Assembly (NCBI GenBank): GCA_963776195.1
Contig: CAVZMO010000022.1
Span: 1 to 64,000, forward strand
DNA: 64,000 nt
Reading direction: 5' to 3'
DNA from: CAVZMO01 sp963776195
GTDB taxonomy: Bacteria > Nitrospirota > Thermodesulfovibrionia > Thermodesulfovibrionales > SM23-35
Shown here: positions 43,985 to 52,570 of the stretch, piece after piece
Layout: every line of letters starts with the position of its first letter
Position numbering within the stretch: the first letter of the stretch is position 1
Made by a program: the position numbers and the translations under genes
The notes under the pieces: model-generated
What the model was told of the DNA's origin: nothing
Seen by the model: the letters and a program-made list of their open reading frames with translations, nothing else
Database searches by the model: none

Positions 43985-44614
43985 TTGGTTTCTGCGGATC
44001 TATATTTAGAAAAAATAGATTTCCGAAGATATCTTAACCAAGCTGCCTGTGAAGATTGTGGTTTCCCCTCATGCGAAGCCTTTATCTCTGCGATCAATGA
44101 CGGAACCAAGAAACCTCACGAGTGCTCTTTTATCAGCAGGAATCAGGCATATGCCCTGGAAGCAATCAACACGATTAAAGAGTTGTGGCCTCAGGTGCCA
44201 CTGCTTATGCACCCGAGGCCGGGCTTTACCGGTCTTATTGAATTAAACAGTCCTGATTCAGATTCTCCGGTAATCGTCTCCGGTAATAACGAATATACTG
44301 AGCAAGTAATTATGACAGTATTAGAAACAACGGTATGTCCTTTTTTTGTCTTATTCGTGAATTCGGACGGTAATACCGTTGACATGGCGATGGTTTATCA
44401 AACACTAACGGCTGAGAAAATACACAAGGAAATAAAAGAAACAGGTTTAGAGAAAAAAGCACAAGCCCGGGAACTCCTGATCCCCGGACTCGCTGTCTCT
44501 TTAAAAAGTGGAATCGAGGAATTGACCGGGTGGAGCGTCAGGGTTGGGCCGGTATGTGCCGCCGAGCTGCCGCTCTTCCTTTCGGAAATCTGGGTCCCGC
44601 CCGATACTATCTAA
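43985..44614 (+). CDS. Fe-S protein resembling the AcsC/CdhE C-terminal region
   Basis: A 209-residue protein between hypD and hypE. Cysteines C22, C25, C30 and C47 are spaced as the small 4Fe-4S motif (pfam04060 type) that opens the corrinoid Fe-S protein and acetyl-CoA synthase/CODH gamma subunits (AcsC/CdhE). The rest (about 80-200) resembles the C-terminal part of that subunit, with SPVIVSGNNEYT, then KIHKEIKETGL, then RELLIPGLA near the end. The TIM-barrel middle of AcsC is absent. It begins 1 bp after hypD, so it is probably co-translated with it. Role unknown; a Fe-S accessory to hydrogenase or CODH maturation is one idea. Confidence 0.65.
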   Translation: MVSADLYLEKIDFRRYLNQAACEDCGFPSCEAFISAINDGTKKPHECSFISRNQAYALEAINTIKELWPQVPLLMHPRPGFTGLIELNSPDSDSPVIVSGNNEYTEQVIMTVLETTVCPFFVLFVNSDGNTVDMAMVYQTLTAEKIHKEIKETGLEKKAQARELLIPGLAVSLKSGIEELTGWSVRVGPVCAAELPLFLSEIWVPPDTI

Positions 44615-44649
44615 CATAGGTTTTGCTGTGTTAAAATACTGAAGTCGTG

Positions 44650-44798
44650 AAAAAGCAGACATTGTTCAGAAATTTATTTGACCCGATAATTTTATTAAAA
44701 ATATCTTTATTTGTTATAACCAACAAAATATTCCCATATCCATCAATTACAGGTACATTACGGTATCGAAAAATAAATTTTTTCGCAACGTCTGTTTT
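44650..44798 (+). repeat. hairpin-forming intergenic element B (shared with 40262-40414)
   Basis: The element lies upstream of hypE, in the 229-bp gap after the Fe-S gene. The arms AAAAAGCAGACATTG (44651-44665) and CAACGTCTGTTTTTT (44786-44800) pair, followed inward by AAATTTATTT with AAATAAATTT and CGATA with TATCG. The T run at the end could double as a terminator. It is collinear with element A across about 141 bp. In the outer stem a C-G pair here corresponds to a T-A pair in A, which supports real pairing. Confidence 0.7.
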
Positions 44799-44843
44799 TT
44801 CGGAAGCTTTATTTTTGGTTAATTAACTCAGGAGGATAAACGA

Positions 44844-45842
44844 ATGGAGCGGATTCTTCTTGGTCACGGCAGCGGAGGCAAATTGATGTATCAGTTAATC
44901 AGGGAGCATTTTGTCCCTAAATTCGGGCTTAAGACACTGAACGACTCCGCAGTTCTTGAGGGACTGAACAAAGGGCGGGTCGCACTGACAACGGATTCTT
45001 ATGTTGTTTCGCCCATATTTTTCCCTGGCGGCAATATCGGCGAACTTGCGGTCTACGGAACGGTGAATGATCTCTCGATGGTCGGAGCGAAACCGCTCTA
45101 CCTTACATCAGGCCTTATTCTTGAAGAGGGATTTCCATTGGGAGATCTCAAAAAGATTCTCGCATCGATGTCCGACGCGGCGGAAAAGGCCGGAGTAGAG
45201 ATAGTCTGCGGTGATACAAAAGTGGTCAACAAAGGCAAAGCCGACGGCATATTTATTAATACCTCCGGGGTGGGGATCATTCAAAAAGGGGTCGATATAT
45301 CGCCTTTAATGGTCCGGCCTTCGGACAAGGTCATCCTTAGCGGTCCGATCGGTAATCACGGAGTCTCGATTATTGGAGAGAGAAACGGTCTTACCTTCAA
45401 TCCGCCTGTTTTGAGCGATACGGCGCCTCTGAATGGCCTTGTTAGCGATATGTTGAAGAGAACCAAGAAGATACATGCTATGAGAGACCCTACCAGAGGA
45501 GGGCTTGCAACGACCCTCAAAGAGATCGCGGTTGATTCAGGTTTATGTGTTTTTATTGAGGAAGAATCCATTCCTGTACCGCCGGGCGTTAGAGGGGCTT
45601 GTGAACTCCTCGGCCTTGATCCGCTTTATGTTGCAAATGAAGGGATACTCATTGCTATTGCAAGTGCTGATGTTGCCGAGTCATTGATCAAGACTATGAG
45701 AAAGCACCCGTTCGGCAAGGAATCCCGTATTATCGGAGAGGTCAAGGAATCGCCCGCGGGTATGGTTTTATTGAAAACGGCTATAGGCGGTACCAGGATT
45801 GTGGATATGCTCTCCGGTGACCAATTACCTAGGATATGTTAA
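44844..45842 (+). CDS. hypE: hydrogenase maturation protein HypE
   Basis: A 332-residue HypE that dehydrates the carbamoyl group passed from HypF. It has the N-terminal LGHGSGGK glycine loop, the PurM/ThiL-type ATP-binding fold (VYGTVNDLSMVGA, MRDPTRGGL) and ends in PRIC, whose terminal Cys carries the thiocarbamate/cyanide. AGGAGG precedes the ATG. Element B lies just upstream. Confidence 0.97.
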   Translation: MERILLGHGSGGKLMYQLIREHFVPKFGLKTLNDSAVLEGLNKGRVALTTDSYVVSPIFFPGGNIGELAVYGTVNDLSMVGAKPLYLTSGLILEEGFPLGDLKKILASMSDAAEKAGVEIVCGDTKVVNKGKADGIFINTSGVGIIQKGVDISPLMVRPSDKVILSGPIGNHGVSIIGERNGLTFNPPVLSDTAPLNGLVSDMLKRTKKIHAMRDPTRGGLATTLKEIAVDSGLCVFIEEESIPVPPGVRGACELLGLDPLYVANEGILIAIASADVAESLIKTMRKHPFGKESRIIGEVKESPAGMVLLKTAIGGTRIVDMLSGDQLPRIC

Positions 45843-45940
45843 GAGAAGGGTCCAAGGATTCGAGGGGTCAAGGAATCAAGTGAAATACAAAAAGTCATCC
45901 GGCTTAAACCGTCGAATTCTCGAACCCCATGGGTGTTTGA

Positions 45941-46663
45941 ATGTTACTCGGTGTTAATGTCGACCATATAGCAACGATTAGAGAAGCCAGAAAGGGGATA
46001 GAGCCTGATCCTGTTATGGCGGCGACCTTAGCAATACTTGGCGGCGCGGACGGGATAACCGTCCATCTCCGGGAGGACAGACGTCATATTCAGGACAGGG
46101 ATTTAAAGTTATTGAAGGAGTTTGTCCCTGTTGAACTCAATCTCGAAATGGCCGCAACAAAAGAAATGATAGGGGTTGCCATAAGAACAAAGCCTGATCT
46201 GGTTACACTGGTGCCTGAGAAAAGGCAAGAGCTTACCACCGAGGGCGGGCTGGATCTCAGGTCCCGGAAAAGGAATATTTCTGAAGCAATAAAGAAAATA
46301 AAGAGTGCAGGGATCCCGGTAAGTCTTTTTATCAATCCAGACCCCGGCGATATTGCGATGTCCAAACAGATCGGGTCCGACATGGTTGAGATTCACACCG
46401 GGATGTATGCGAATGCAAAGGGTAAAAAACAGCAAGAAGAACTGAGCCGCGTCATAAGTGGAGTTAATTCGGCATTGGACGATGGCCTTCTTGTCAATGC
46501 GGGACACGGGCTGAATTACTTTAATGTTTCAAAAGTTGTTTCTATTAAAGGTATCAGGGGTCTCTATATCGGACACAGTATAATATCGAGAGCAGTCCTG
46601 GTGGGGATGGAGAAGGCTGTCAGAGAAATGAAAGAACTGGTAAACGACGGGGAGAGTTCATAA
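45941..46663 (+). CDS. pdxJ: pyridoxine 5'-phosphate synthase
   Basis: A 240-residue PdxJ TIM-barrel enzyme that condenses 1-deoxyxylulose 5-phosphate with aminoacetone phosphate. It has LGVNVDHIATIREAR at the start, ITVHLREDRRHI, LVPEKR and NAGHGLNY near the end. Length is normal. The gap before it (45843-45940) contains inverted GATTCGAGGGG/CTCGAACCCC sequences, another short repeat. Confidence 0.96.
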   Translation: MLLGVNVDHIATIREARKGIEPDPVMAATLAILGGADGITVHLREDRRHIQDRDLKLLKEFVPVELNLEMAATKEMIGVAIRTKPDLVTLVPEKRQELTTEGGLDLRSRKRNISEAIKKIKSAGIPVSLFINPDPGDIAMSKQIGSDMVEIHTGMYANAKGKKQQEELSRVISGVNSALDDGLLVNAGHGLNYFNVSKVVSIKGIRGLYIGHSIISRAVLVGMEKAVREMKELVNDGESS

Positions 46664-47134
46664 ATGCAGAAAACTATTCTGATTCTATGCTGCGGTTACA
46701 TCTATGCATCCGATGCGGGTTTCGGGTACCACGTCTGGAAGGTCCTGGAAAAGATGAAGCTGCCTGAGAATGTAGATCTTATGGAGGTCGGTTATTCTGC
46801 CTGTATGATTCCGCATGTCATCGAAGGGATGGATAAACTGATCGTTGTCGATATATTCTTTACGAGCGACACACCGGGTTCCGTAGTGCGTCTGAAACCG
46901 GAAGAGGTGCCCTTGAGGGTCCCCAGCGGCAAGACGGACACCGCGAAATTGCAGCTCATGGATACTTTGGAGCAGATAAAGTTAATAGGCAAATGTCCCG
47001 AGTCCGTCTTTATCGGAGTTGTGCCTGTAGATGTGCAGACTGAGGGTGAACGCTTAACGCCGGAAGTCGAGAGCAAGATACCTATGGTTATCGAAATGAT
47101 AATGGAAGAGATCAAGTCAACCCCTTCCCCATGA
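46664..47134 (+). CDS. putative hydrogenase maturation protease
   Basis: A 156-residue protein resembling the HycI/HybD/HoxM endopeptidases that trim the hydrogenase large subunit after nickel insertion. Asp17 in ASDAGFG and Asp63 in VVDIFF fall where the nickel-sensing acidic residues occur, followed by a GVVPVDVQ strand. The usual GNPLRGDDG start is degenerate (CCGYIYASDAG), so it is a divergent member. It starts 1 bp after pdxJ's stop. The location at the end of the hyp region supports the call. Confidence 0.65.
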   Translation: MQKTILILCCGYIYASDAGFGYHVWKVLEKMKLPENVDLMEVGYSACMIPHVIEGMDKLIVVDIFFTSDTPGSVVRLKPEEVPLRVPSGKTDTAKLQLMDTLEQIKLIGKCPESVFIGVVPVDVQTEGERLTPEVESKIPMVIEMIMEEIKSTPSP

Positions 47135-47181
47135 GTCGCACGTGCCTGTTTAGGGCTTGTTTATAACCCCAACAATTGAGC

Positions 47182-47271
47182 CGTCATTCCCGTCCGGAAA
47201 GCATTCGGGATTGAGCGGGAATCCAGAAAATAGAAAGATAGATTTCGGCTTAAGGACTGCCGGAATGACAG
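47182..47271. repeat. dispersed GTCATTCC/GGAATGACA-type repeat
   Basis: GTCATTCCCGTCCGGAAAGC opens and GCCGGAATGACAG closes a 90-bp unit similar in layout to the one at 21366-21473. It lies between convergent genes. Confidence 0.6.
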
Positions 47272-47315
47272 ACAAAGAGAGTTTACAACAGTCTCTATTT
47301 GTTTGAAACTGCCCA

Positions 47316-48437
47316 TCAGCGACGAAGGGTGCGGCTCGTAGAAACAGATGGCGAATTCAAACTTTTCGTAGGATATGACAGCGGGCTGTGGTCTTTCCCG
47401 TGGCATTGCAGGTAACATTCCCCGGCCCTTCTCCCCAGGCTTCGATATTCAACAAACCCTTTGCTCGAAGGACTAACGCTCAGATTATCAAAATCGACAA
47501 GATGGCTGTATCGAGAGCTTGCATGGGGGTTGTGGCAGGTCCTACAGGAAGCACCGACAATAGATACATGGAGATCGTGGTAAAAAAAGCTTTCGTTTGC
47601 CAAAACGCTTTCTCTTCTATGACAGGAATAGCAGAGATCATACTGATAAGGACTTTCGTTACCATCTCTATCGGTAAAATTTTTCTTAAGAATATACCGA
47701 TAAGAAGAACCATGGGGACCCTTTGGCCCCGAGAGGTCATCATTATTATGACAATCAGTGCATTTGATAAGACTCAATGTTGTTAAAGGATATATAAGAC
47801 TGGGGACGTCCGTGTTTTTGCCCTGCGTTATAACAGGATGATAAGACGGGTTCGAAATCTTGAATTCGTCTGCTTTATTCTTCTCATCGCCGGGAAGATT
47901 TGCACTGGTTGAGTGGCATTTGAAGCAGAGCTCATATTCCGAACTAATACTCTTAACGGCGAGTCCCTGGGCACTTACTCCTTTGATGCCCGCTATTTTA
48001 TTATTCTTTGTTGCAAAATGGTGATGGTGGCAATCCACACATTCCGAATGCCTTTCGATTGACCGATCTCTTTCAGGCAGGGTTTCACCGTGCTTATGGA
48101 CACCGGTTTTTTCTATTGGATGACGATAGGGTTTGTTAAATATCTTCTGGAGGTCCGCAACTTTGATGTTCTTTGCGAGGGATCCATCAGCCCTCGCATC
48201 GTTGACAGTCAGGTCACTGCCATGACATCTGAAACAGAAGACATCCTTTCCGCCGGGAAGCATGGAGGTATTAAGCATGCCGTGTCCTCTATGGCAACTG
48301 CCGCAGCCCTTCTGTAATTTGCTCTTGTCAAAATGAGAGCTTTCACCCAGAGACAGTGAATAAAGAAAGACGGGATTCAGGAAAAAGAACAACAGGGAAA
48401 GCGCCAATGAAAGCCTATGTCCTTTGCCGTTTAACAT
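47316..48437 (-). CDS. multihaem c-type cytochrome, 7 CxxCH plus one Cx3CH
   Basis: A 373-residue secreted cytochrome with a hydrophobic N-terminal leader (about residues 8-28). I count seven CxxCH sites (CGSCH, CFRCH, CVDCH, CFKCH, CTDCH, CYSCH, CRTCH) and one CYLQCH, a C-x3-C-H site near the C-terminus (coded by 47400-47417). Many extra His residues could act as distal ligands. It is the last gene of the porin/cytochrome cluster, 35 bp downstream of the tetrahaem gene. An electron-carrier role is inferred from the haem motifs; location (periplasm or surface) is not clear. Confidence 0.9.
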   Translation of the reverse strand: MLNGKGHRLSLALSLLFFFLNPVFLYSLSLGESSHFDKSKLQKGCGSCHRGHGMLNTSMLPGGKDVFCFRCHGSDLTVNDARADGSLAKNIKVADLQKIFNKPYRHPIEKTGVHKHGETLPERDRSIERHSECVDCHHHHFATKNNKIAGIKGVSAQGLAVKSISSEYELCFKCHSTSANLPGDEKNKADEFKISNPSYHPVITQGKNTDVPSLIYPLTTLSLIKCTDCHNNDDLSGPKGPHGSSYRYILKKNFTDRDGNESPYQYDLCYSCHRRESVLANESFFYHDLHVSIVGASCRTCHNPHASSRYSHLVDFDNLSVSPSSKGFVEYRSLGRRAGECYLQCHGKDHSPLSYPTKSLNSPSVSTSRTLRR

Positions 48438-48472
48438 TTAAGTCGAGATCACTTGATTATAATTCACCAATT

Positions 48473-49219
48473 TCAATGCCCAATTCCCGGTACGGATATA
48501 TTATGGCATACGAGACATACGTCGTCATAGTTTTGTTTCCGCCAAAACGGTGGCGCATCAGCGCCTCCTTTGCCTCCGTGAGGATCGTGGCATGAAGTAC
48601 ACTGAACCCCGCGTCCGCCCTGCGTAGGATAAAGCTTCACATCTTTGTCGGTGATAGGCCAATTAAGATGCAAGAGGTCGGCTTCCGAATTCCTTTTCGT
48701 TACTAACGCCTGGTCAAAAATGATTGATAACGGATGTCCTCCTGAGAGGTCTGTTCCAAGATAACCTTCCATGCCGAACGTAAGCGCATCAGGAACTGTG
48801 TCCACTAATTCAGCGTGATTGATCAACGCTCCAAGCGCAACCGTTCCATCATGGCAACCAAGACAGAGTTTCGAGAAGCCGTCAATAGGTGGAGCCCCCT
48901 CAGGGGATGAATAGGACCGCAGCGTCGGACTCCAGTAATTCGTGTAGTGTTCGACAGCTGACGGTTGATGATTCCATAATGGATAAGCCGGGTCCGAGTT
49001 ATGAGGCGTATGGCAAAATTTACATATTTCGGTCTCATTGGTCGCTTTTGCCGGTCCCGGGCCTGAAACGGAGAGATTATGCTTTGTAGCGCCGACTCCG
49101 GCAAAAACCAAAAGTGGAGTTAAAAGGATGAAAAAAACAAGATTTAGAAAGCAAATATTTATTTTTGTTTCCAACTCAATCTCATGCCTGTCACTTTTTA
49201 TTATACAATATACCAGCAT
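48473..49219 (-). CDS. tetrahaem c-type cytochrome
   Basis: A 248-residue secreted protein with a hydrophobic leader (about residues 22-40, ending VFA-G) and four CxxCH sites: CKFCH, CLGCH, CTSCH and CLVCH. The wide spacing and the CxxCHTPHNS and CHDPHGG context resemble the doubled-CXXCH type of cytochromes. An in-frame TTG about 15 codons downstream is an alternative start. It lies between the NHL lipoprotein and the eight-haem gene in the cluster. Confidence 0.88.
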   Translation of the reverse strand: MLVYCIIKSDRHEIELETKINICFLNLVFFILLTPLLVFAGVGATKHNLSVSGPGPAKATNETEICKFCHTPHNSDPAYPLWNHQPSAVEHYTNYWSPTLRSYSSPEGAPPIDGFSKLCLGCHDGTVALGALINHAELVDTVPDALTFGMEGYLGTDLSGGHPLSIIFDQALVTKRNSEADLLHLNWPITDKDVKLYPTQGGRGVQCTSCHDPHGGKGGADAPPFWRKQNYDDVCLVCHNISVPGIGH

Positions 49220-49295
49220 ATTATTAATGGCCTTACAATAATTGCGACATTAAAGTTCATAAAATCCCTCCTCCATGAGTTGTAGACTAACCTCC

Positions 49296-49330
49296 CTTTG
49301 CCCTACGGGTCGTCGACCAAAGAGGGGTGG
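49296..49330. repeat. dispersed repeat, copy 2 (shared with 19684-19722)
   Basis: CTTTGCCCTACGGGTCGTC, GACCAAAGAGGGG: the same unit as at 19684 with two substitutions. It lies between the tetrahaem and NHL genes. Confidence 0.7.
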
Positions 49331-49407
49331 GGGGAAGATTTCTGGACAAATGTAAATTCAACTATGGGATCCTTTATAACTATATTCGAAAAAGGCATGG
49401 CCTTTAT

Positions 49408-50490
49408 TCACTTCTGTTCTTTCAAATATTGGAAAATCTGTATACGATTATTGTAGGAATCGGCGACATAAATCCTATCCTTGTCGTCGATGAAAACACC
49501 TGCAGGGAGTGCCATTTCGCCTATTTTCCTGCCGGTATTACCAAAAACCAAAAGTAGTGTTCCGCTCCGGTCAAAGATCTGAACATTGTCGAAATGTGCA
49601 TCGGCCACATAGATATGTCCTTCGGAATCCACTGCTATGCCTTTGGATCTGGATAAGTCTCCCGACCCGTCGCCGGGCTTTCCGAACGTTGCCAAAAATT
49701 TGCCGTCTCTACCAAATATCTGAATTCTAAAGTTCATAGAATCATTGATGTAAAGAAGCCCGTCTTTTCCAATAAAAATATTTGTCGGATAGTTGAATTC
49801 GCTATTCCCATCGCCATTTTTCCCAAAATGAAACAATAGTCTCCCGTCTTTTTTTGCGAATACAAATACCTTATTGCCATGCGTGTCTACAACGTAAATT
49901 CTGTCTTCGTCAACGGCGATACCCGTTGGTCTTATAAAAGCTTCAGCAGTACCTATTTCCTTCAAAAAATTCCCTTTTTTGTCGAAGACGATCACCTTTT
50001 TCAAAACAGAATCAGTTAGATAGATGGCATCTATGTCCGCTGCGACGCCGATCGGAGAAACCAGTGTATCTCCATGGAATTTCCTTATCTGCAAATATTC
50101 TCTATGTGCAAAGTCAAAAATATGGAGAACGCCGATACCGGGGTCGGTCACGTAGATTGTGTCTCCGTCGGCAGCGACACTGTAAGGTCTGAGCATTGCC
50201 ATTCTTGGCTCTTCCCCTCCTAAGAGCATTTCAACAGTCCTTTTTAGCCAGGACTGCTTTATTCCCATATCTGAAGGGCCTGAAAAATACCCCACAGCTC
50301 GAATCCTCGGGGTATGAGGCGGTTGAGGCCAGACAGGACCTGAATCCCGATCTATCAGTAGCGTGTTCATATTTGTTATGCCAGGGATAGAGCATGCTCC
50401 AGCCATCAGCAGCAGATAAAAAAAAGCATAGACAAATATAGAAGCTCTTTTCAGCGTGCACCTTTCAGAACGCAAAGCGCACAGCCTCAA
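49408..50490 (-). CDS. NHL-repeat lipoprotein
   Basis: A 360-residue protein with a lipobox-like MAGAC near residue 33 and then NHL repeats forming a probable six-bladed propeller. Blades show the R-I-Y-V-(A/V)-D-(T/S) pattern, as in DSEGHIYVADAHFDNVQIFD and KDRIYVADSYNNRIQIF. A PVWPQPPHTPRI segment after the lipobox is shared with the paralogue at 52571. It starts with TTG, overlapping the barrel gene stop by 4 bp (TTGA). NHL lipoproteins are frequent partners of porin-cytochrome complexes, probably as extracytoplasmic scaffolds. Confidence 0.85.
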   Translation of the reverse strand: MRLCALRSERCTLKRASIFVYAFFYLLLMAGACSIPGITNMNTLLIDRDSGPVWPQPPHTPRIRAVGYFSGPSDMGIKQSWLKRTVEMLLGGEEPRMAMLRPYSVAADGDTIYVTDPGIGVLHIFDFAHREYLQIRKFHGDTLVSPIGVAADIDAIYLTDSVLKKVIVFDKKGNFLKEIGTAEAFIRPTGIAVDEDRIYVVDTHGNKVFVFAKKDGRLLFHFGKNGDGNSEFNYPTNIFIGKDGLLYINDSMNFRIQIFGRDGKFLATFGKPGDGSGDLSRSKGIAVDSEGHIYVADAHFDNVQIFDRSGTLLLVFGNTGRKIGEMALPAGVFIDDKDRIYVADSYNNRIQIFQYLKEQK

Positions 50491-52346
50491 AATATCACTC
50501 TCCTGAGTCTAATGAAGAATCTTCTGACGTATATATTGTAGCTGCCGCTTGTCGTCCTTAGAACTGTCCCATCCGCGCCAATAGTCGTCTGTCCGATTCT
50601 GTATTCAGCACTGATTGAGTATTCTTCTACTCTCTGGGTGGGACTTTCAGCAATTTTATCCCACAACTCCTTCCACCGAAGTAAAAGACGTAAGTTTCGG
50701 CGCACGGGATAACTAATCCGTTCCTCATAAAAAAATCTCTTAAGACTCTCTGAATTAGATTCTCCTATAGAATAGCCTGTGCTGAAGAAAATTGTGGCCC
50801 ATCCGATAGGGTAGGACACATTACCCAGAAGGCTATAACGGCTGATATTCTGCCTAATTGTCTGCGTCTGTGTAACAGGGATGTCCGATGTTTCATCGGA
50901 AAACAACTGCGGTATTTGTCTCACTATCTTTGCTTTCGAATAAATAATTTCGGCTTCCAAGTTCCATTGAGCCCGCGACAATCTAGTTCCTATCCCTCTA
51001 CCTCTTATGCCTGTCCTGAGAGTATTTATCATACTGTCGATTTTAGTCACGTGAGTTATAAAACTTGCACCCGTATCAATCACCTGATCCTGCGACAGGA
51101 ACTGAGATTTCTCTTTCTCATTTGACATTGTAAATGAGTAGTTCGAATATAACGTGCCCCACTTAAAATTTCTTGTAACGAGATTAAGATCGATATTGTT
51201 CTCCAAGAGATTTCCTTTGAGGTCGTCTTCTCTAATAATCAGCCTGTAGGCCGGAGTAAAATTCATTCCCAAAAAAGACTTTGCGTAACTCAGACTAAAA
51301 CTTAGACCATAAAACTTTGCATTTTGACTTATACTCCCTTCATTCTCATTACGCAGACCATAATTGAGAGAAAGTGAACCGGTTAGACCGCTGACAAATC
51401 TATAGGTCCAGGAACCCGTAAGAGAATGAACCGTTTCTTTGTTATCTTGTGTTGGAATCCCCTGTTCTGGGACACCTACGAATATATTATCGGAGCGAGA
51501 AAAGGAATAGCCGTAATTTTGACTAAAAATCTGACCTGGGTTAATAGCAAGCTGGCTGTAGAAGCCAAGCAGTTTGGAAAAATCGACATCAGAGTAAGAG
51601 AAAGAGTTTTGCAAATAGGCACCCTGTTTTAAGATACTAGATATATTCAACCTTATATTCTTGGCTTTATATTTCACATCCCGTCCCGAAAAATCCACAT
51701 ATTGTATGATTCCGGTATACACGGAATGGAGGATCTTCAGATTTCCCCGGAAGTCAAGTGTATATTCATCGGTTCGTATTGTCTCCGGATTTCTGCCCCA
51801 TCCAAATTGGCCGTCTTCTTGATGGCTATACTCAAGTCTTATCAGCGGAAGGAAGGGTTTCATGATTTTCAATCTCGCTCCGTAATACTTTGTAGTTCTG
51901 TCCTGAGTGGCCGGAAAGATGCTTCGAGAGATTGTATCAAAAGTCTTGCCTCCGTAAAGATCCAGCGAAATAGGTCTGTAAGGGAGAAAGGTAAGTGCCA
52001 TCCGATATCCCAAATAGTGAGAATCTGTTTTCAGCCCCCTGACTGCGGCAAGTTGTCTGTTGTCGATGTAAGATATCCCCACATTGAAAACGGCAAGTCG
52101 CGGGTGAAGTATATAACCGCTGGCTCCGAGTCCATAGGTCTGCTGAAAGAATGAGGTGTCAATTTCACTCTTTGTTCCTGCCGAGGGTAATTTGTAGAAA
52201 TAATCGTTATAAGAAAGTTCAACTATTCCGGACAAACTGAATTTAGTCGGGTACTCTGCTGTCATTTGAGCGTCTGCTTCATCATATAAAAATAAAATGA
52301 CAACGATGAGAGCGAAGGAATAAATGACAGCCTGTGTCGGCTTCAC
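50487..52346 (-). CDS. outer-membrane beta-barrel protein
   Basis: With GTG at 52346 the product has 619 residues, a clean signal peptide (KPTQAVIYSFALIVVILFLY, cleaved near DEADA) and a long series of alternating beta-strands ending in aromatic F, typical of an outer-membrane barrel. GTG is favoured by AAGGA upstream; ATG at 52391 would add 15 residues. It has no CxxCH site. By context it could be the pore of a porin-cytochrome complex, but I see no clear similarity to a named family such as MtrB. Confidence 0.8.
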   Translation of the reverse strand: MKPTQAVIYSFALIVVILFLYDEADAQMTAEYPTKFSLSGIVELSYNDYFYKLPSAGTKSEIDTSFFQQTYGLGASGYILHPRLAVFNVGISYIDNRQLAAVRGLKTDSHYLGYRMALTFLPYRPISLDLYGGKTFDTISRSIFPATQDRTTKYYGARLKIMKPFLPLIRLEYSHQEDGQFGWGRNPETIRTDEYTLDFRGNLKILHSVYTGIIQYVDFSGRDVKYKAKNIRLNISSILKQGAYLQNSFSYSDVDFSKLLGFYSQLAINPGQIFSQNYGYSFSRSDNIFVGVPEQGIPTQDNKETVHSLTGSWTYRFVSGLTGSLSLNYGLRNENEGSISQNAKFYGLSFSLSYAKSFLGMNFTPAYRLIIREDDLKGNLLENNIDLNLVTRNFKWGTLYSNYSFTMSNEKEKSQFLSQDQVIDTGASFITHVTKIDSMINTLRTGIRGRGIGTRLSRAQWNLEAEIIYSKAKIVRQIPQLFSDETSDIPVTQTQTIRQNISRYSLLGNVSYPIGWATIFFSTGYSIGESNSESLKRFFYEERISYPVRRNLRLLLRWKELWDKIAESPTQRVEEYSISAEYRIGQTTIGADGTVLRTTSGSYNIYVRRFFIRLRRVIF

Positions 52347-52570
52347 GAAATTCTTTTCCTTTTTACCTTTTTGGTATACCATATATAGCATATGCTAATA
52401 AAATTACTAATTGAAAAATACTAAATGTTATATTATAAGAATTATTAATATAAAAAATAAAGAATTATCGAGGTTTTCTTAAACAAAAACTCCAGGACAG
52501 AGTCAAAATAAATCCGGCGTGATATAACTTTATTTCGTCAACTGCGGCGAATCACGTATTACAAGGTTAC

